Assembly (NCBI RefSeq): GCF_030272615.1
Contig: NC_081411.1
Span: forward strand, 823,970,397 to 824,034,396
Source: Cryptomeria japonica
Lineage: Eukaryota; Streptophyta; Pinopsida; Cupressales; Cupressaceae
DNA: 64,000 nucleotides
Direction: 5' to 3'
Position 1 is the first letter of the stretch. Every line of letters starts with the position of its first letter. Both the position numbers and the translations under genes were made by a program. Shown here in pieces: positions 34,469-47,137 of this stretch. A model generated the notes under the pieces. The model worked only from the letters and a program-made list of their open reading frames with translations, was not told the DNA's origin and did no database searches.

Positions 34469-35900
34469 TCAAGTCTCTACCGGAAGGGAATAAACCCTTA
34501 ACTTGTCTCTTAAATACTCAAATGATTCCTTAGACAATGGTTTAGTGAATATATCTACAATATGTTCTTTAGTGTTCACATAAACCAATTTGACTTCCTT
34601 TCCTTCTATCTTGTCCTTCAGAAAGTTATACTTTATTGATATATGCTTAGTCTTAGAGTGAAATATTGGATTCTTAGACATGTCAATAGTTGTAGAGTTA
34701 TCACAGTAGATAACTATGGGCTCACTACAATTTATCCTGATATTCTTTAGCATTTTCTTCATCCACAAGACTTGAGTGCAATTAGTTGCTGCTACAACAT
34801 ACTCAACTTCTACAGTAGATAAAGAAATGAATGACTATTTTTTATTGATCCATGAAACTAGTTTCTTTCCAAGAAAGAAAGCTCCATTAGAAATTCTCTT
34901 CCTCTCATCGGTATCTCCTGGCCAATCTAAGTAAGTATATGCACATAAAGTGAAATCATCATTTTTAGAATACCATAAGCCATATCCTGTTGCTCCTTGC
35001 AAATACCAGAATATCCTCTTTACTGCACATTCATGATTTTCTTTAGGATTACTTTGATATCTTGAAATAATACTTACTGCATTCATAATATCTAGTCCAA
35101 TCTGAGTTAGATATAATAGACCACCAATCATAGACTCATACCTTGTCAGATTTATCAGTGTATAAGTATCCTTGATAGATAATTTCTCACTTGTCACCAT
35201 AAGAGTACTTACTGGTTTGGAATTATCCATACAAAACTTCTTCAACAATTCCCTTAGATACTTAGTTTGACAGATAAAAATTCCTTTGTCAGTTTGAGTT
35301 ATCTACAAACCTAAGAAAAATTTCATCTCACCTATCATGTACATTTCAAATTCATTCTTCATATTGTTAACAACTTCCATGCACAATTTATTTTCTCCTC
35401 CAAAAATGATATCATCAACAAATACTTCAATAATCAGAATATCATCATCAATGATCTTATAATATAAATTACTATCAGCACTGCCTTTAGTAAAACCAAG
35501 TTTCAAAAGATATTTATCCAACCTTGCATACCAAGCTCTAGGAACTTGTTTGAATCCATATAATGCTTTCTTCAATCTGCAAACCATATCTTTATCATTT
35601 GTCAGTGGAAATCCATCACTTTTCTCAATGTATACTTCTTCCTCAAGTTCACCTTTCAAAAATGCACATTTAACATTCGTTTGATAAACCTTATAGTTCT
35701 TATAAGCTCCATAGATAAAAAATAGTCTAACAACTTCAATTCTAGCCACAGGTGCAAATGTCTCACCATAATCAATTCCTTCCATTTCATAATATCCTTT
35801 ACAAACCAATATAGCCTTGTTTCTTACAACTTTACCATCCTCATTCAGTTTATTCCTAAAAACCCATTTAGTTCCAATAACATTCTTAGTTTTAGGCCGG
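34469..35900 (-). pseudogene. Copia reverse transcriptase and RNase H (element G)
   Basis: On the minus strand the RT part (35809-35303) shows [54 protein letters not shown] and FVDDIIFGG, so the catalytic Asp pair is intact (35411-35422). After a stop comes KPVSTLMVTSEKL and GGLLYLTQIGLDIMNAVSIISRY (35248-34835). The RNase H part (34768-34469) has IYCDNSTTIDMSKN, TKHISIKYNFL and DIFTKPLS. It is broken into three open stretches by single stops. Of the three related elements A, E and G this is the best-preserved polymerase. Confidence 0.92.
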
Positions 35901-36698
35901 GGAGCTAAAATCTAAGTCTCATTCTTCTCTATCTGATCTAATTCATCTTCCATAGCCTTTAACCAATGTTTATCTTTACAAGATTCAATAACAGATGTCG
36001 ATTCAATTTGAGAAATAAGACATGCCTCTTCATTTTCCAGTCTTCTTCTAGTCATAAATCCCTTGTTCCTATCTCCAATAATTTGATCTTCAGAATGATT
36101 TAATCTTACATACCTTGGTGTCTTTTGTATTTCAATTTCACTGCTCTAATCATCAGTCACAGTTGAGTTTTCTGATAATTCTGGTATAACTATCTTAGTT
36201 TCCTGTACCAGTTGAGGCATTGCTGGCTCAATTATGATCATTTCCATTGCCGGTTCCTTGTTATATGATATAGATTGATTTTTGTATTGCTCATCCACTT
36301 TCACATTAGCACTCTCCACAATTTTCTGTAATCTTTTTCTATAATATCTATATGCTTTTCTTTGAATTGAATAACTAAGAAATATCCCTTCAACACATCT
36401 AGGATCAAACTTTCCAACTAAATCATCTCTTTTGATATAGCATTTACTTCCAAAAATTCTAAAATATTTAATAGTAGGTGTATGTCCAAACCATAATTCA
36501 TAAGGGGTCTTACCGGTTTCACCTTTGATGTGAACTCTTTTGAATGTGTAGAATGTTGTACTCATTGCTTCTCTCCACTAGATATGAGGCAATTTGGCTT
36601 TCATCATCATAGATCTTCCTGCATCCAAAATGGTTTTTTTCTTTCTTTCCACTACTCCATTCTGTTGAGGAGTCCGAGGTGTAGATAACTATCTCTCG
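35901..36698 (-). pseudogene. Copia integrase C-terminal region (element G)
   Basis: The open stretch 36565-36146 carries GETGKTPYELWFGHTPTIKY, FGSKCYIKRDDLVGKFDPR and GIFLSYSIQRKAYRYY, the conserved segment after the copia integrase core. Toward higher coordinates is the DDE Glu region (NGVVERK equivalent near 36640-36660). The frame then runs into the inverted duplication at 36698. Confidence 0.85.
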
Positions 36699-37142
36699 AT
36701 TCCATTTGTCTCACAATAATTGTTAAATTCATGAGAAGTGAACTCACCGCCATGATTTGATCTTAGACATTTGATTTTCAATCCTATTTCTATTTCAACC
36801 TTTGCTTTAAAGATCTTGAATTTCTCAAAGGATTCAGACCAGTTTCTATTTCAACCTTTTCTTTAAAGATCTTGAATTTCTCAAAGTATCCTTAGAAAAG
36901 TCTGAATCCTTTAAGAAATTCAAGATCTTTAAAGAAAAAGTTGAAATAGAAATGGGATTGAAAATCAAATGTCTAAGATCAGACTTTTCTAAGGGAAAAG
37001 TCTGAAGCCTTTGAGAAATTCAAGATATTTAAAGGAAAGGTTGAAATAGAAACTAGATTGAAAATCAAATGTCTAAGATTAGATCATGGAGGTGAATTCA
37101 CTTCTCATGAATTTAACAGTTATTGTGAGACAAATGGAATCA
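36698..37142. repeat. Inverted duplication inside the integrase gene of element G
   Basis: The left arm 36698-36840 (minus sense, integrase segment EKFKIFKAKVEIEIGLKIKC to YCETNGIE) is repeated in opposite orientation at about 36999-37142 with roughly 90% or better identity by eye. Between the arms a second, shorter inverted pair (36843-36889 and 36909-36951) repeats the FEKFKIFK segment. The whole could fold as a long hairpin. It explains the broken integrase core of G. Confidence 0.85.
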
Positions 37143-37147
37143 ATCCC

Positions 37148-37437
37148 TTTTTAGTGGGGAGAATTAGCTTCTTGCTTGTATTCCTTCTCTAGTTACTAGG
37201 GAGATGAATGAGCAACTTATGGGTCCTGATGTTAACTGGATGTTTCAAAGTTTGTTGGTTGAGACTCCTATTATGTTGGTGTACCGATCAAATTCTGCCT
37301 AGCTAGTTACCTCTTGTATATCAGTCTACTATTTACTTAGTTGATTATCCTCCTCTGTAATGATCTGTTCACTACTTAGACAGTTGACCTCCTATGTGTC
37401 GGTCTACTCACTGCTTAGTCAGTCTACACTCTACTTA
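37148..37437. repeat. Filler sequence with about 39-bp tandem repeat in element G
   Basis: This is unrelated to copia integrase. From about 37283 to 37437 four imperfect units of 38-40 bp run head to tail (units near 37283, 37321, 37361 and 37399; shared words include TCTACT, ACTTAG and CCTC). It separates the inverted duplication from the proximal integrase part. Confidence 0.7.
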
Positions 37438-38170
37438 CCTTGGATTACAAAAGTCACCCACATCATCCTAGAATAGTCATCAATAGTCAGCATGAAATAC
37501 CTATCACCTTGAAAGCTTCTAGTCCTTGTTGGACCACATAAGTCAGTGTGAATCAAATCAAGTACATCATTGGATTTATTATATATGCTATTAAAATAAA
37601 TTCTAACTTGCTTTCCCAATTGACATTCCTTACATACCGGATTATGAGGCTTCATAATCTTAGGTATATCTCTAATTGCCTTAGTTGAATTGCTCTTAAC
37701 AATACAATCAAAATTAACCTGACACAACCTCTTATGCCATAACAAACTCTCATCAATATGAGTAATAAAACATGTCTTATTATCAGTGTTCAAGTGAAAG
37801 ATATTACCTCTAGTCTGAGTACCAGTTGCAATCTCCAAACCAGTCTTGTTAATGATTTTGCATTTTCTATCTTTAAACTGAAGTTGAAAACCCTTGTCCA
37901 CCAATTGACCAACACTCAAAAGATTATATTTTAAACCTTCTACATAATAGACATTATCGGTATTATGCTTTCCATCCAAAGAAATAATACCTCTACCTTT
38001 GATCATACATGCTTTATCATCTCCAAATCTGACTTGACCGCCATTGTATTCTTGCAGGGACATAAATTTTCTCTTATCTCCAGTCATATAATGTGAGCAT
38101 CCACTATCAATTATCCATTCATCCTTATCTTAAAATTTTGTTCCTAGGGCCTTTTCTTCAATCATGATAG
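37438..38170 (-). pseudogene. Copia protease and proximal integrase (element G)
   Basis: On the minus strand the protease region reads DEWIIDSGCSHYMTGDKRKF, with DSG intact. The open stretch 38087-37431 continues with VRFGDDKACMIKGRGIISL, YYVEGLKYNLLSVGQLVDKG, the zinc-binding LLWHKRLCQVNF and VCKECQLGKQ, and the first catalytic Asp region LIHTDLCGPTRTRSF. It ends at DDYSRMMWVTF, where the filler begins. This stretch shows what E and A looked like before their stops. Confidence 0.9.
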
Positions 38171-39271
38171 CTAGTTTCGGTTCATCTTCCTTTAAAACAT
38201 AGAATACCCATTCCTTTCCATTGTCGGATCCACTAGCAGAGTCTGTTGTTGGTTCATCTCTAGAGTCATCACTTACTCCTTCCTCATCTGCTATGTAGTA
38301 TTGTTTACTTTTCTTGAATCTATATTTGTTCTAGTTAGGCTTAAATGATGTCTTAACTCTTTCCTCAAACCTTGCATTCCTTTTAGGACATCTCGATGCA
38401 AAATGATCAATCTTATTACATGCAAAACATTTAAAAGGTGTTTTTCCTTCATACTTACTTCTTGTTGGACCTTTAGGTCTCTTTTAGCAAATAAGGCTTG
38501 AAGTTGCTCAAATTCTTCATCCTCTTTCCTCATGTCTTCCAATTCCTTTTCATATAAGACTTTCCAATCACTTTTGCTGGTAGATGATGATGACGATGCA
38601 TGAAAAGAAGGTTCAAACTTTACAGCTCCAAAAGATCCAAATTCTTCAAGCTCAAAAGCAGATAGTTTCCCAGTCAGAATGTCTCTGTTACCTAAAGAGT
38701 TTTCCATTGTCCTCAATTCATTAATTGTAGTTGCCTTCATCTTGTAAGCTGGTGGAAGGGTTCTCAAGACTTTGGAAACTATTTCATCTTCACTTAGAAA
38801 TCCTCCACAACATTGGATTCCCATAACAATCTCATTTACTCTTTCCATAAACACAAGAATTCTTTCATTATCTTCCATCTTTAAGTTTTCATATCTTACC
38901 TGGTAACCATCAAGTTTAGCAATTTTGATAGTAGGATCACCTTCATTAAGAGTTATAAATTCATCCCACATAACCTTTGTCGATGATTTATCAGTCAATC
39001 CCATGATCTGCTGATCACTAAGTGTACACATGAGGACTTCTCTAGCTTTGCAATCATTTTTAATATTCTTGTCCAAGTTTGCAGGAGCAAGATTGCCAGA
39101 TGTCAGATCATAAGGTGTGTATCCTCTCTCAGTGATCTCCCAAATAGCCTTACCAAGATATCTAAGATGAGTCTCCATTCAAATTTTTTATATCTCATAA
39201 TTTGTTCCAACAAGCTTAGGGATTTTTCTTCTAAAAATAGTTGTCAATGGATTTGAAGTGTCAACTGCCAT
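38171..39271 (-). pseudogene. Copia gag (element G)
   Basis: The start is taken at ATG 39271 (minus), inside the leader context also seen in E. Two stops occur in the first 31 codons. From 39178 a 295-codon open stretch shows METHLRYLGKAIWEITERG, SDQQIMGLTDKSS, YENLKMEDNERILVFMERV and LPPAYKMKATTINELR. A frameshift near 38480 precedes the zinc knuckle CFACNKIDHFASRC (about 38398-38439). An acidic Ser/Asp-rich linker leads to the protease. Confidence 0.88.
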
Positions 39272-39315
39272 AGGATCTACCTCAAGTGGTTAAGCTTCTA
39301 CAAAAGAGGAAAAAA

Positions 39316-39327
39316 TATCTGAAACCA
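39316..39327 (-). other. Primer-binding site of element G (mutated)
   Basis: TGGTTTCAGATA on the minus strand, two bases outside the 5' LTR, is a degraded form of TGGTATCAGAGC. Confidence 0.7.
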
Positions 39328-39329
39328 AT

Positions 39330-40599
39330 TGTTAGGATAACCAATGAACAACTAAGAGGGGGGGGGGGGGAGTTAGTTGTTAACATATTATAACATTTAA
39401 TCCACTTAATAACCTTTAACCAGATTAAGTACCGATAAGGAAAAAATAGATATTGATAAGCAATAAAACTTAACAATGAAATAGATAATCAACACAATGC
39501 AACCATACCACATAACACCATGATTTGTACGTGGAAAATCCAAAAAGGGAAAAATCACAGTGGGAAGCCTATCCACAATCAGATTATACTTCTGTAGAAA
39601 GTATGTGATACAATGAGGGGCCTGCACATGCAGGATGGCACACTGCCTAGAGCGTACTGGTCATTACAAAGAGTCTCACTGACTACAGAGAAGCAACAAC
39701 CATCTCAAGATAAATGGACAACAATCTAGAATAATGAACTGCCAGAGATAGCATCTACCATGCTTGATTATAGTCCCGGTTAAGCTCAATACTAGAGGCC
39801 TTTGACCTCTTCCTCAATCACAATTCGATCACCTATGATTGACCAAAATATCCTTCGCATATGATATTGCATTTCAAGACCATGAATATCTTTTCACATT
39901 TTTCATCCTAGACCCATAATCTACAATGAGATCTTACATCATTTTATATCAACCCTAAGGCCTAAACCAATTAGGTCGGCCACCTAAAAGATATTACAAT
40001 AAGATCATTGCATAAATCCATATCATAATGATATGCCATGTCAACTTAAGACCAAAACAACAATAAAAAATCCATAAAACATATTGAAACATCCCAGTAA
40101 TGCGTAGAGTACACGTTAACATAATATTGGTCCATAACCTAGATAAGCACAAGACTTATTCTGGGTCCACCATGCCAAAGAAATGTCCTCAAGTAGTTGA
40201 AGCATGATCAAAGAACATCTTCAGCATCGTGAAATCCATCTAGAAGCCGCACCAATACCACTTATGCATATTGTCAAGATTCCTTAGTGAAAGCTCTGTC
40301 GGTAAAATCTTAAACCAATGTTGGTAAGGGTTTACTAGAGTGTATGATAGCATCCAATTACCAAGTCAATACCATATGACCAAGACATGCTCCAAAAGAA
40401 CATATCACATGTAACCAATCACAATCCATAAATCCCAACATGCCAAAAGTGTCCAATAGATAGTCTCTTCTACCGATAACACTAGATCTTCTACTAGTAA
40501 CCAAAACCCGTCTGCCGGTAACCAACCATAACAACTAGTGTTGACATAAATGACAAAAAATCAATGCAACACATAATCAATTCATCCATAATGCCAACA
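39330..40599 (-). repeat. 5' LTR of copia element G
   Basis: Minus strand: TGTTGGCATTATGGATG at 40599 to GGTTATCCTAACA at 39330, 1,270 bp. It matches the 3' LTR of G over its full length, with scattered substitutions and an expanded G13 run (39358-39370, C-tract on the element's strand). Confidence 0.92.
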
Positions 40600-40604
40600 C
40601 TTTT

Positions 40605-41958
40605 GAGTGTAGGAAAATTGGTGGATAAGGGATTTGAATTACAGTTCAAGGATGGAAAATACAAAATCATTAATAGATCTATTTTGGAGATTGCAACTGG
40701 TACGGAGATAAAAGGTAATATATTTCATTTGAATTTTGGTGAGAAGACATGTTTTATTGCATAAATTGATGAAAGTTGGCTATGTCATAAAAGGCTATAT
40801 CATGTGAATTTTGATTGCATTGAAAAGACCAGTTCAACTAAGGTAGTTAGAGATATACCTAAAATTGTGAAGCCCTATAATCCGGTATGTAAAGAATGTC
40901 AAATGGGAAAATGGGTTACAACCTCTTTTAAGAGTATACAAGACAAATATAATGATGTTCTTGATCTTATTCATACTGATTTGTGTGGCCCTACTAGAGT
41001 TGAAAGTTTTCAAGGTGATAGATATTTTATGCTAATCATTGATGATTATTCTAGAATGATGTGGGTTACTTTTCTAAGGAAGAAATTTGAGGCTTTTGAA
41101 AAGTTTAAAATCTTTAAGGCTAAAGTTGAGATAGAGATAGGATTCAAGATTAAATGCTCAAAGTTAGATCATGGTGGAGAATTCACATCCGGTGAGTTTA
41201 ATAATTTTTGTGAGAAGCTTGGTATAAGGAGACAATTTTCTGCTCCCCGGACACCTCATTAGAATGGAGTTGTGGAAAGGAAGAATAGAACTATCTTGGA
41301 TGCTACTAGAACAATGATGATGGAAGCTAGTCTACCTCATATCTACAGGAGAGAAGTAGTGAGCACAATAGTCTGTACATTCAACATAGTACATACCAAT
41401 GGAGAAACCGGTAAGACACCTTATGAATTATGGTTTGGAAATACACCTACAGTTAAGTATTTTAGAATCTTTGGTAGTAAATGTTATATCAAGAGAGATG
41501 ATATTATTGGAAAATTTGATCCTAGATGTGATGGAGTTTTTCTTGGTTATTCTAATGAAAGCAAGGCATATAGATGTTATAACAAGATATTGCAGAGAAT
41601 TATGGAGAGTGCTAATGTCAAGGTGGATGAGCTGAATATAAGTCAAATAAGAGTTTATGAGCAAGAACTAGTAGTGGAAATGATCATAACTAAACTGGTA
41701 ATACCTTTACTGCAACAAAATGTTGAACTAGTTATTCCAGCAGTATCAAAAAATTCAACAATAATTGATGAACCGAGAAGAGGAATAGAGAGTAAGAAGA
41801 CCCCTAGGTATGTGAGATTGAATCATTCAGAAGATCAGATCATTGGGGATAAAAACAATGGAGTGATGACAAGAATGAGATTCACCTCTAATGAGATAGG
41901 TTTAATTTTTCAAGTTGAGCCGGTATCATTAATTGAATCATGTAAAGATGAATGTTAG
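40605..41958 (+). pseudogene. Copia integrase region (element E)
   Basis: It resumes after element G with LLSVGKLVDKGFELQFKDGK. The zinc-binding region (LCHKRLYHVNFDCI, VCKECQMGKW) and DDE core follow: LIHTDLCGPTRVESF, KLDHGGEFTSGEF and NGVVERKNRT. A TAG at 41260-41262 lies directly before the Glu block, where relatives have Gln. GETGKTPYELWFGNTPTVKY and FGSKCYIKRDD close the domain. An earlier stop lies near 40762. A 228-codon open stretch (41272-41958) remains. Confidence 0.9.
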
Positions 41959-42701
41959 ATGAAAGCTATGGAAGAATAATTAGGTCAGATTGAGAAAAAT
42001 AACACATGGACTTTAGTTCCCCGACCTAAAAATAAGAATATTATTTGGAACTAAATGGGTTTTTAGGAATAAATTGAATGAAGATGGACAAGTTGTAAGG
42101 AATAAAGCTAGATTGGTTTGTAAAGGATATTCTCATAAGGAAGGAATTGATTATGGTGAAAATTTTGTGCCTGTAGCTAGGATTGAAGTTGTAAGATTAT
42201 TTCTTGCCTATGCTGCACATAAGAACTACAAGGTTTATCAGATGGATGTCAAATGTGCATTTTTGAATGAGGATCTTGATAAGGAAGTTTATATTGAGCA
42301 ACCTGATGGTTTTTCACTTTCAAATGATATAAACATTGGTTGCAGGTTAAGGAAAGTTTTATATGGATTGAAATAGGCACCTAGAGCTTGGTATGCAAGG
42401 TTAGATAAATATATCTTGAAGCTTGGTTTCACAAAAGGTAATGCTGACATTAATCTATTTTATAAAGTCATTGATGATGATATACTGATTATTGAAGTTT
42501 TTGTTGGTGGCATCATTTTTGGAGGTGAAGATAAGTTGTGCATGGAATTTTCTAAGAATATGGAGAAAGAATTTGAAATGTCTATGATTGGGGAAATGAA
42601 ATTTTTCTTAGGTTTGCAGATTATTCAAACTAATAAAGGTATTTCCATCTATCAAACTAAGTATGTAAGGGAATTGTTGAGTAAATTTGGTATGATAGAC
42701 T
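41959..42701 (+). pseudogene. Copia reverse transcriptase, 5' part (element E)
   Basis: After short frame breaks the RT shows [48 protein letters not shown] and RKVLYGLK. Then comes TAG (42374-42376), where A and G have Gln, then [12 protein letters not shown]. The catalytic site reads FVGGIIFG: both Asp codons are Gly (42506-42511). FFLGLQIIQTNKGISIYQTKYV follows. The sequence is cut by a family D LTR at 42702. E's RNase H and 3' LTR are not in the window. Confidence 0.92.
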
Positions 42702-45700
42702 TGTAATGCCCGCCAAAAATACCCCAGAGAAATATAGCTAAAAACATGCTAATTTAATTTTTTTTTTTAAACAATACAACACATAACATCACTTAAGCAA
42801 TGTAGTGAGAACACAACAACAATTAAGTGTTATGAACATAGAATAATTCACTCAAGCTATTCAAACAATTATGCAAGCAGAATACAATAAATCATTTCTA
42901 CTACTCCCTAGGGTATCTCAATGCCATTACTTAATCTACTTACATAAGAAATAAGAATTTACTTTCTTCTAGTTCAATACCTCATAATCTTAATCATTAT
43001 ACACACATAGGTGCAACATAGCAATACCTAACACTCATGATATGCAACCTTCTTAATCTTTCATTTAATATGAGATTCTCTTTCAATGCACCACTATTTC
43101 CTTTTTCATTTTATACACCAAGTCCAAATGTTCCTATTACCATTAACCAACCTCTGACTATAAACATCACCATACACATACCAAAATTAATCCCTTAAAT
43201 TGCATTAACATGGTTTCCATTTACAATTAGCTTCTACATAGTCATTTATAATCCTATGCCCCTAGCATACTTATTACTTCATCATGATTCTAAAATCACA
43301 TAATGAAATACTCACAAATTCTCCTTAAATATTTAACCCATAGCTCATTTAATACTCATAAAATCTCTTACACTATATCAACTAACCAACAATCATCTCA
43401 TTACAAATCAGGTAACTACACGAATTCATCTCAACACAAACTATGATACAATATCCTAATTCCATAACCACTAGTAGCATCCACCAAATGGAGATATAAT
43501 CTTAAACCATAACACATGATACATTATAATCCTTTCCTAAAAGACAAGCATTCATTTTACCATCTACCCATACACTTACTAGCAATTTCCATTAATAAGA
43601 TTAGCAATTAATTCACTAAGAAGATGCATACAACATTTCATAAGGAACCTTCAATTATACCCCAATCATTATAAGATTTCAATTCAATCATTAGATCATT
43701 GTCTATGAAGTATGATACTATAATTTCAAATTCTTTAATCATAACTCATAAACATGCACTAAGATATCTTCCAACATTACTCAAACTCATACATCCTATC
43801 AAGACATAACATTTCTTCTACTTAAATCATTAGTTAAAGACATCATTTCAAATCTAATAGAATTATCATAACATTTACTCGATTTAGTTTTAACATGGTT
43901 CATCAAGAATACAAAATACATCATTTAGTTTCGAACAACAATACTTATCCACTACTAATGCATCCATTTTATTTAATATAAATGTGTTACAATACCACTC
44001 TCGGCTCTTCATTACAATCATCTACCATAATCAAAAGCTATCACTATAAATAGAACAACATAGTCATTTCTCATATGCATGACTTCTTTTACAACCATTA
44101 CATAAGAATTTCATTACATAAATCACATCATCATTTACATTATTGCTACAATTATTATCCATGAACAATCTAAAGAAGTGTCCTCATCCACGCAAGAAGA
44201 ATCCAAAGACAGGAACATCCCAATGGTTTAAAAGCACCAACCACCCAACCATGTGGAACCAAAGGAACCACCCCCCATGCTAGAAAATGACACAAGGTCC
44301 CAACACACACTCTACATCTAGGTTGGCACTCAAAACCAAAGAGACTAATGAACAAGGACTCTCAAGCAAGAACTCACACAGAGCCACAAGAATAAACTCC
44401 CAGAGGCGTAAAACTCATCAGGACATAAATGCATCCAATAAGCATAATCATAAATCATAAAGGGGGAACACATGTAGCAGTGGACTATCATCACATGCCA
44501 TCCTCATAACATAATAGCATAATAACACAAGGCACTAGCCTAATGGACATGTGGAGCCATCTCAACCTATGAGAGACCAAGGGAGATTAGCTTACTGTCT
44601 TCACGACCTTCTCATGCTTATCCTAAAACATCCTCCCTAGGACTAGGCCACAAGGCTCAAAACTATTCATTATCTTGTTTAAATAAGTTATAATTACCCA
44701 TCCCAATTAATTCATTATCAATGTTATCACTTATTTACAAGTCATGGAAAACTCCAATGTGCCCTGGTGGTCTAGACTTCATGCATCCTTACAAGGAACC
44801 TCATGCCAGCCTATCTCTCATGACCCCGGTCATCACAAGGAAGTCCACTCCTCCTAACATGGCCCAACAATAAATCACAAGAGGCTCTAAAACAAAATAC
44901 AAATCTGCAACATAACATTCATATGCATCCAATGGCTTACTCCCCAAAACAAGGATATTCAAGTAGCCAGAAACACAATGAACCTCTTCGAAATACCACA
45001 TCAAAAACTATAATTAACCATCAATGAAAAGCATCATAAATATCATAAAAGCCTTTTAATTCAAATCTGGTTTAAATGTGAGACAAAACTAGAAACAAAA
45101 CAACAACCAAACTCATCTTCATAAAGCCTTATGACAAGGAAACTTGACACAGTCAAAACTACAACAACATAAAAAAAACAAGCCTCTTGGCCAACAATAA
45201 ACATAGGCATATCAAGCCATAAAATTTGTTGTCATTAATGAAAGTAAAACCACAGCAAGGCCAACTCACTTGCTGCCCAAAAACAAAAACACTTCCAACT
45301 CACCAACCATAGCACATCAATATGGATGAAAGCACAATTCTTTCCCCAATAACATAGGAAGGTAAATATGCTTTAAACCAACAAAATACATTAAATAAAA
45401 TCAGATATAAAAACTAGAAATCATCAACACCCTCAACAATGCCTCTGGTACATGAATTAATCTAGAAAGTACCATAGAAGCAAGTAACTAGCAAGTTGAC
45501 CTACAGGAAAAACTACAAGAAACCATTTCTCACATTCTAACTTGATTTCTCAAAGACAAGAAGAATAAAATAATCCCTTCCAAATCTGATTTCTGAAAAT
45601 AAGAATCAATTTAAAATTCTTTTCTAAATCCTCAAACAATCTTTTAGACACCTTGCAAACAATCTTTTTTTAAAAATAAAATTAAAAAATAATGCGAAAT

Positions 45701-47137
45701 GCCGGTAAAACCACCAAACTAGAAAATCCAAGCCTTTACAACAGTTTGAATCCAACCACCAACAATCTCCAAATCAATCTCAGAAATTCATTCACCAAAG
45801 ATGCCAACCCCCATGAATGCACAGGAAGGCCTATTTATCAAAAAAAATAAAATAAAACAAAACCAAGCAAAACCATCCTCCAATCAAAATATTCCAAAAA
45901 CATTATATTCCATACCTACCTTCCCAAAGTTCAAGAAAAAAAAAAAAAATTTCTACCTACCATAAACTTCCAGCCAATCAAATCCAAGGGTAGGTAAAAT
46001 AAATTAAACCATTGACCTAGGTGAAAATGACTTTTAAATAAAAGAATACAAATGACCCCCTTTTAATTACTTAATGGGTAAAATAATATTACTCAATAAA
46101 TAAAATTTACTTCAACATTAAATAAATAATTTCCCACCATAGACATTTATAAATAAATATTAATAATAATAGGAGATCAATAAATAAAACTCCAATAAAT
46201 AATAAGTCAATTGAACCCAAATTATAAAAGCTAATAAATTAAACATCAAATACTCAACATTAAATTAAATAGATCAAATAATAAATAAATAAAAGATCAA
46301 GCCAATTAGATTAAATACATTATTCACTTAAATAAATTCCTTATAAGGAGAAATCCAATTACACAATGAGAAATCCATACCTCAAAAATCACATGAAAGA
46401 AGCTAGAAGGATTTGATCTCCAAACCGCCAACTCATGATGAAGAGACTTAACCAATACACCTCAATACTTACTTGACAAACAAAAAGGAAAATCAAAATA
46501 ACATAAGACATCAACAAATCAGCTAACATCAAGATAACCTGACAAGGTGAACATCTTAGACCTAGAGTAGGTGAGGGGAACTTGTGCCAACTCCGAACCA
46601 CATGCCATTAGGAGTTAAAGATACGCTTAGACTTGTGCAGCCAGGTGGAGTCTGTAACCTACAAATCCTGCATCCACAAAGAAATGATACGACATATGCA
46701 TATATATTATAACAGACAAGGGTTAGAGAATCACAATGACACATCTCACTCGGAATGAGTGATGTGGCATTGTCTCTATCCTGAAGACAGACAGACAACA
46801 ATCAGACACACTATACGATCAACTCATCATAGATAATTATTAAATATGGCTAGTACATAAAAATATCATCAAGTGCATGATTAGTATAGTTCATGATTAT
46901 AGTAAGGCATGTAAAATTCATCAACACTTATGCTCATCAAATCACATGATCAATATAATCTTTTGATAATCAATCACATAATAAGTATATATATTGTCTA
47001 ATAAATCATGTGATCAATAATGATAGTATCAACATCATATAAATCATCTAAAATAGCCTATGCCCTATAATGCCTATCATGCATGAATTAAAAGTCAACT
47101 CTATTCAAAACAAGTCAAGTTAAGGGTAAACACTACA
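42702..47137 (-). repeat. Family D long repeat, copy 3: probable 3' LTR of a gypsy element, 4.4 kb
   Basis: On the minus strand it begins TGTAGTGTTTACCC at 47137, directly after the purine tract AAGGAGGGGAGGA, and ends TTTTGGCGGGCATTACA at 42702. A GGAGGGGAGGATG-type tract before the LTR is characteristic of Ty3/gypsy elements. The length would be unusual, and unseen nested inserts are possible. It interrupts E's reverse transcriptase; the five bases to the left are AGACT (42697-42701). No coding sequence is found. It shares the block ACCACCCAACCATGTGGAAC (near 44240) with copies 1 and 2. Confidence 0.7.

Larger units (their letters stand above)
32825..40599 (-). mobile_element. Copia retrotransposon G, full length, minus strand
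   Basis: LTRs at 32825-34090 and 39330-40599 bracket a degraded gag-pol on the minus strand. Flanking bases ATTTT (32820-32824) and CTTTT (40600-40604) are a 5-bp target duplication with one change. Removing G reconnects element E's protease end (YYVEGL) with LLSVGKLVDKG. LTRs and proteins resemble those of E, so a relative inserted into a relative in antisense. The LTRs have diverged clearly, roughly a tenth of sites by eye. Confidence 0.93.

Noticed and set aside
37148-37437. Filler in G as an inserted transposon
   Set aside because: No terminal repeats or target duplication found. It lies at a rearrangement breakpoint.
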